DNA of 64,000 nt, from positions 1 through 64,000 of the forward strand of contig JAVKCG010000028.1 of the NCBI GenBank assembly GCA_040222875.1, read 5' to 3'. Positions within the stretch are counted from its first letter, which is position 1; each line of letters opens with the position of its first letter. A model generated the notes under the pieces. It made no database searches and was not told the DNA's origin. It saw only the letters and a list, made by a program, of their open reading frames with translations. Source of the DNA: JAJCYL01 sp040222875 (lineage in GTDB: Bacteria; Bacteroidota; Bacteroidia; Cytophagales; Cyclobacteriaceae). This document shows positions 60,819-64,000 of the stretch, piece by piece. A program made the translations under genes and the position numbers.

Positions 60819-61412
60819 ATGTTTACAGAACCATTATTAGGAACAAGTGCTGATAGGCCACGTGGCTGGGTAGAGGTAATCTGTGGAGGAATGTTTTCTG
60901 GCAAAACTGAGGAATTAATTCGCCGGTTAAACAGGGCATTAATTGCAAAACAACATGTTGAGATTTTCAAACCAACTGTTGATAAACGCTACCATAAAGA
61001 CGATGTGGTTTCCCATAATGAACGCTCCATCAGGTCAACTCCTGTTGATTTTGCTGCGGATATTCCGCTTATGGCGGGTAATTGTGATGTAGTTGGGATT
61101 GACGAAGCGCAATTTTTTGATGATGGCATCATCGCCGTTGTACGGGACTTAGCAAAGAGTGGAAAACGTGTGATACTTGCCGGCTTAGATATGGACTTTT
61201 CAGGGGTGCCTTTTGGCCCAATGCCTACTTTGCTATCAATTGCTGAGTATGTGACCAAAGTGCATGCGGTTTGCATGATTTGCGGTGATGTGGCCTCCTA
61301 TTCTTTCAGGTTAACCGCCAAAAAAGAGAAAGTTTTGCTAGGGGAAAAAAGCGAATATCAAGCAAGGTGCCGAAGGTGTTTTGAAGAAGGTATGAAGAAC
61401 TACAAAAAGTGA
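60819..61412 (+). CDS. tdk: Thymidine kinase
   Basis: The 197-residue type II thymidine kinase has the P-loop CGGMFSGKTEEL, the GIDEAQFF segment with the catalytic Glu, and a zinc site with CMICGD and CRRC near the end. It phosphorylates thymidine in salvage. Its stop codon overlaps the GTG start of porZ. Confidence 0.94.
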   Translation: MFTEPLLGTSADRPRGWVEVICGGMFSGKTEELIRRLNRALIAKQHVEIFKPTVDKRYHKDDVVSHNERSIRSTPVDFAADIPLMAGNCDVVGIDEAQFFDDGIIAVVRDLAKSGKRVILAGLDMDFSGVPFGPMPTLLSIAEYVTKVHAVCMICGDVASYSFRLTAKKEKVLLGEKSEYQARCRRCFEEGMKNYKK

Positions 61413-63631
61413 GAAAGGGCACAATTATAACATGTCTTTTATGGGCTGTACTAGATATAACAGCTCAGGAATTAATACCCATTGGAGATTGGAGATCGCA
61501 CTTCAACTATGATAAGGCGAAGGTTTTAGAAGTAGCAGGTCAAAAAATTTATTGTGCAACTGATAACGGTCTGTTCTATTTCGATAATGAGGATAACAGC
61601 GTAAACAGGCTCACGAAGGTGGATGGTTTCAGCGACATTGGAATCTCTGCACTTAAATATGATCGAAATACCAACTGGTTGATTATTGGATACACCAATG
61701 GTAATGTTGATTTATTTAATGAAGATCAAATTGTCAATTTCGACCTGATAGAACAGGAACAGATAATAGGTTCGAAACGAATTAATGCTATATCGATTTT
61801 TGAGGGATTAGCATATTTGGCGACTGATTTTGGTGTCGTAGTTTTTGACCTGGGAACTCAGAAAATTCGGGAAACATTTGAAAACCTTGGCCCCGCTGGA
61901 GAAAAGGTGGCTGTAAATGATTGTGCTATCAGGGTTAACGAATTATTCCTTGCAACTTCGATCGGGGTAATCTCGGCCTCACTCAACAGTAGCCTCAACT
62001 TACTTGATTTCCGAAACTGGCTAAGGTTCAATTCTGGTTCTGAAATTGATTCTACTGATATAAAGTTCATTGAAGCATCCGCTGAAAACGTAATAGCGGC
62101 GACTGACAGTATATACACACTACAAGGTGATATCTGGATTAATTCAGGGAATCAGTTTAATGAGGTTTTAGGATTAAGAACAGTTGGGAATTCCACTTTA
62201 ATCTCTACCAGCAATGCGTTGTTTCAACTATCTCCGGAAGGGTTGGAGCAAATCACTTATTCAGCCTCTGGCTCACCAAACGATGCGATTATTGCCGGAA
62301 ATATCCTGTTCATTGCTGATGAAAACCAAGGGTTATTTAGGCAGCTTAGTGGTGGTTTTGAAAAAATTCAAATTAATGGGCCGACTTCAAACGATATTTT
62401 TGACCTGCATTTTCATGATGGGAAAATTTATGCCTTACCGGGAGGGTTTACGGATAACGGATTTCCTCTGGGCAATCAATCGTCGTATTCAATTTTTGAA
62501 AATGGGGTTTGGCAAACTTTTGAAACGAGAGACCTAAACTTTAATAACCTTTCTGCAATCATTAATGATCCAATATCTGAACAGCCAATTATTGGTTCAT
62601 TTGGGGATGGCCTTTTAACCATATCTGATCAAACTACATTTAGAGGAGCTCCATTGGAGGAGTCATCAAAAAACCCTGGTGCGATTGAAATTACAGGGTT
62701 GGGTTTTGACAGCGAGGGAAACCTGTTGGTTACGAATCACGGCAGTAACAACCCGATTCACCGTTTAGATCCGCAGGGAGCCTGGAATTCATTCAACTTT
62801 TCAGCGCCCTCCACCGAATTTCCACTTTCACTTACCATTAATGAGTTCGACGATATTTGGATGCGGCTTAGCCCAGCCGAAGGTGGTGGCATTTTTGTCT
62901 TTAATCAGGTAACCAATGATACCCGGCTCCTTAGCACATCTGAAGGATTTGGTAATCTGCCGAACAGGCATGTTACAGAAATCGTATTTGACCTGCAAGG
63001 CCAGGCTTGGATTGGAACAGCACAGGGAATTGCCTTCATTCCCAATCCGTTTGCCATTTTTGATGCTGATGGGTTCGATGCCATACGGCCCGTATTTGAG
63101 AATAGATTCCTGCTTGAAGATGATTTAATCACAGCAATCGCCGTAGACGGTGGTAACAGAAAGTGGATTGGTACTGACAAGGGCATCTGGCTATTCGAAG
63201 ATTCAGGTGAAAGGCTGGTTTTTAATTTCACCATAGAAAATAGCCCCCTGCCCTCAAATCAAATCATTGATATTGAGGTGAACCAGGTGAATGGTGAAGT
63301 ATTCATCTCCACTCTCAACGGAACTGTGTCCTTTCGATCGGCATCATCATCGGCCGATGAAAAGCACAACGACGTTAAGATTTTTCCCAACCCTGTAAAA
63401 CCGGGATACACCGGTTTAGTAGGGATTTCAGGTTTAGCGGAAGATGCAATCGTAAAGATTACTGACATCGGGGGCAGGCTCATAAGTGAAGTGCAGGCCG
63501 CTGGTGGTACAGCATCATGGGATGTGAAAGGTTTCGGTGGCAACGCCGCCTCTTCAGGTATCTACCTGGTATTCAGTTCCTCGCAAGATGGCAACGAAAC
63601 ATTTGTTGGAAAGATTGCCGTAATTAGGTAA
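61409..63631 (+). CDS. porZ: PorZ-like type IX secretion protein (propeller domains plus C-terminal sorting domain)
   Basis: Starting at GTG 61409 (overlapping the thymidine kinase stop), the 740-residue protein has a short signal peptide ending near DITAQ. The opening IGDWRSHFNYDKAKVLEVAG and repeated IYCATDNGLFYFD and VDGFSDIGISAL units mark two beta-propellers of the two-component-regulator type. The C-end, KIFPNPVKPGYTGLVGISG through SGIYLVFSS, is a type A sorting domain. This arrangement is that of PorZ, which works with PorU to add anionic lipopolysaccharide to cargo at the cell surface. recO follows with a one-base overlap. Confidence 0.85.
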   Translation: MRKGTIITCLLWAVLDITAQELIPIGDWRSHFNYDKAKVLEVAGQKIYCATDNGLFYFDNEDNSVNRLTKVDGFSDIGISALKYDRNTNWLIIGYTNGNVDLFNEDQIVNFDLIEQEQIIGSKRINAISIFEGLAYLATDFGVVVFDLGTQKIRETFENLGPAGEKVAVNDCAIRVNELFLATSIGVISASLNSSLNLLDFRNWLRFNSGSEIDSTDIKFIEASAENVIAATDSIYTLQGDIWINSGNQFNEVLGLRTVGNSTLISTSNALFQLSPEGLEQITYSASGSPNDAIIAGNILFIADENQGLFRQLSGGFEKIQINGPTSNDIFDLHFHDGKIYALPGGFTDNGFPLGNQSSYSIFENGVWQTFETRDLNFNNLSAIINDPISEQPIIGSFGDGLLTISDQTTFRGAPLEESSKNPGAIEITGLGFDSEGNLLVTNHGSNNPIHRLDPQGAWNSFNFSAPSTEFPLSLTINEFDDIWMRLSPAEGGGIFVFNQVTNDTRLLSTSEGFGNLPNRHVTEIVFDLQGQAWIGTAQGIAFIPNPFAIFDADGFDAIRPVFENRFLLEDDLITAIAVDGGNRKWIGTDKGIWLFEDSGERLVFNFTIENSPLPSNQIIDIEVNQVNGEVFISTLNGTVSFRSASSSADEKHNDVKIFPNPVKPGYTGLVGISGLAEDAIVKITDIGGRLISEVQAAGGTASWDVKGFGGNAASSGIYLVFSSSQDGNETFVGKIAVIR

Positions 63632-64000
63632 TGCTTTTTAAAACAAGGGGCATCGTTTTAAGTCACATCCGGTTTAAGGAAACCTCCATTATAGCTAAGG
63701 TTTTTACAGAAGAGTTCGGCCTTCAGTCATATGTGATTAATGGTGTAAGAAGCTCCAAGGGACATAATAAAATCGCCCTGTACCAACCAATGACTTTATT
63801 GGATTTAGTTGTATATAAAAAAGAACAAAAGTCGATCCAGCGTATATCGGAGAGCAAATGCGCTTATAATTATGTCTCTATTTCTTATGATGTCAGGAAA
63901 TCCGCTGTGGCACTTTTTTGGGCTGAGACCTTATCCAAAACAATCCTTGAAGAGGGCTACGAAGATCGCCGTAAATTTGAGTTTGTTTATCAGTCGCTGA
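63631..64000 (+). CDS. recO: DNA repair protein RecO, 5' part (runs off the right edge)
   Basis: The frame starting at ATG 63631, which overlaps the porZ stop by one base, reads without a stop to the window end (123 residues). It begins MLFKTRGIVLSHIRFKETSI and contains FTEEFGLQSYVINGVRSSKG and YQPMTLLDLVVYKK, the OB-fold of RecO. RecO loads RecA onto single-strand-binding-protein-coated DNA and anneals complementary strands. The C-terminal part lies outside the window. A reading frame at 63809 in another frame is spurious. Confidence 0.93.
   Translation, partial: MLFKTRGIVLSHIRFKETSIIAKVFTEEFGLQSYVINGVRSSKGHNKIALYQPMTLLDLVVYKKEQKSIQRISESKCAYNYVSISYDVRKSAVALFWAETLSKTILEEGYEDRRKFEFVYQSL

Noticed and set aside
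63809..64000. 63-codon reading frame at the right edge
   Set aside because: It lies in another frame inside the clear recO coding region starting at 63631.

Overview
This window is chromosomal DNA from a member of the Bacteroidota, most likely a marine or free-living Cytophagales (Fulvivirga/Roseivirga/Marivirga-like). This inference rests on four observations. There is a PorZ-like type IX secretion gene next to recO. A bacillithiol gene (bshC) is present. Many lipoproteins and outer-membrane proteins show Bacteroidota-type signals. The -7 promoter motif TAnnTTTG recurs at several gene starts, while Shine-Dalgarno sites are rare. No phage, insertion sequence, CRISPR array, tRNA or rRNA was seen. 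One structural RNA, RNase P RNA, is clear.

Region by region. 1-428 holds no gene but has a G-rich tandem array, a structured intergenic element and a promoter pointing out of the left edge. 429-3271 (minus) carries a MORN/YwqK-type lipoprotein, then a tight HIT protein / LicC-like nucleotidyltransferase / flippase-like operon. 3429-9209 (plus) has a sodium:solute symporter, an orphan, DUF2062 and DUF2911 proteins, a lipoprotein amidohydrolase and a secreted polysaccharide deacetylase. 9244-11096 is hemH with an arginase-family gene; a secreted thioredoxin faces them. 11913-16450 is an overlapping rimO-bshC-5-FCL-TonB_C operon. It converges on kdsC and a DAHP synthase gene. 18009-20057 has cdd, rnpB with its terminator, and a sigma54-type response regulator lacking a DNA-binding domain. 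20065-26363 has two outer-membrane proteins, birA, and the conserved rsfS-ftsH pair.

28288-39754 is the most distinctive block: class III aminotransferase, nitrilase-family hydrolase, VOC protein, a 935-residue basic amino acid decarboxylase, an APC permease, an ATP-grasp ligase, a C45 Ntn-hydrolase and, in the opposite direction, a Sad-type semialdehyde dehydrogenase. Together they could import a basic amino acid, decarboxylate it, conjugate the amine, transaminate and oxidise it, and release the product. That would be a functional analogue of the gamma-glutamylated putrescine route built from different enzyme families. The chemistry is inferred, not shown.

40067-45686 has a small secreted or membrane protein with its own terminator, an M42-type peptidase, a PadR regulator with direct-repeat operators and an ABC permease with a prefix domain, and a secreted DinB protein. 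45679-49205 is a YdeP-type molybdoenzyme with FdhD and a small coiled-coil gene between them. 49307-52839 is pyrG-yidC. 52847-55431 is a calcineurin-like phosphoesterase with an AbgB-like M20 amidohydrolase. 55598-59377 is a tandem pair of DUF3857/transglutaminase-like proteins, only the second of which keeps a catalytic triad. 59388-64000 has a conserved unknown, a 2Fe-2S ferredoxin, thymidine kinase, porZ and the 5' part of recO, which runs off the right edge.
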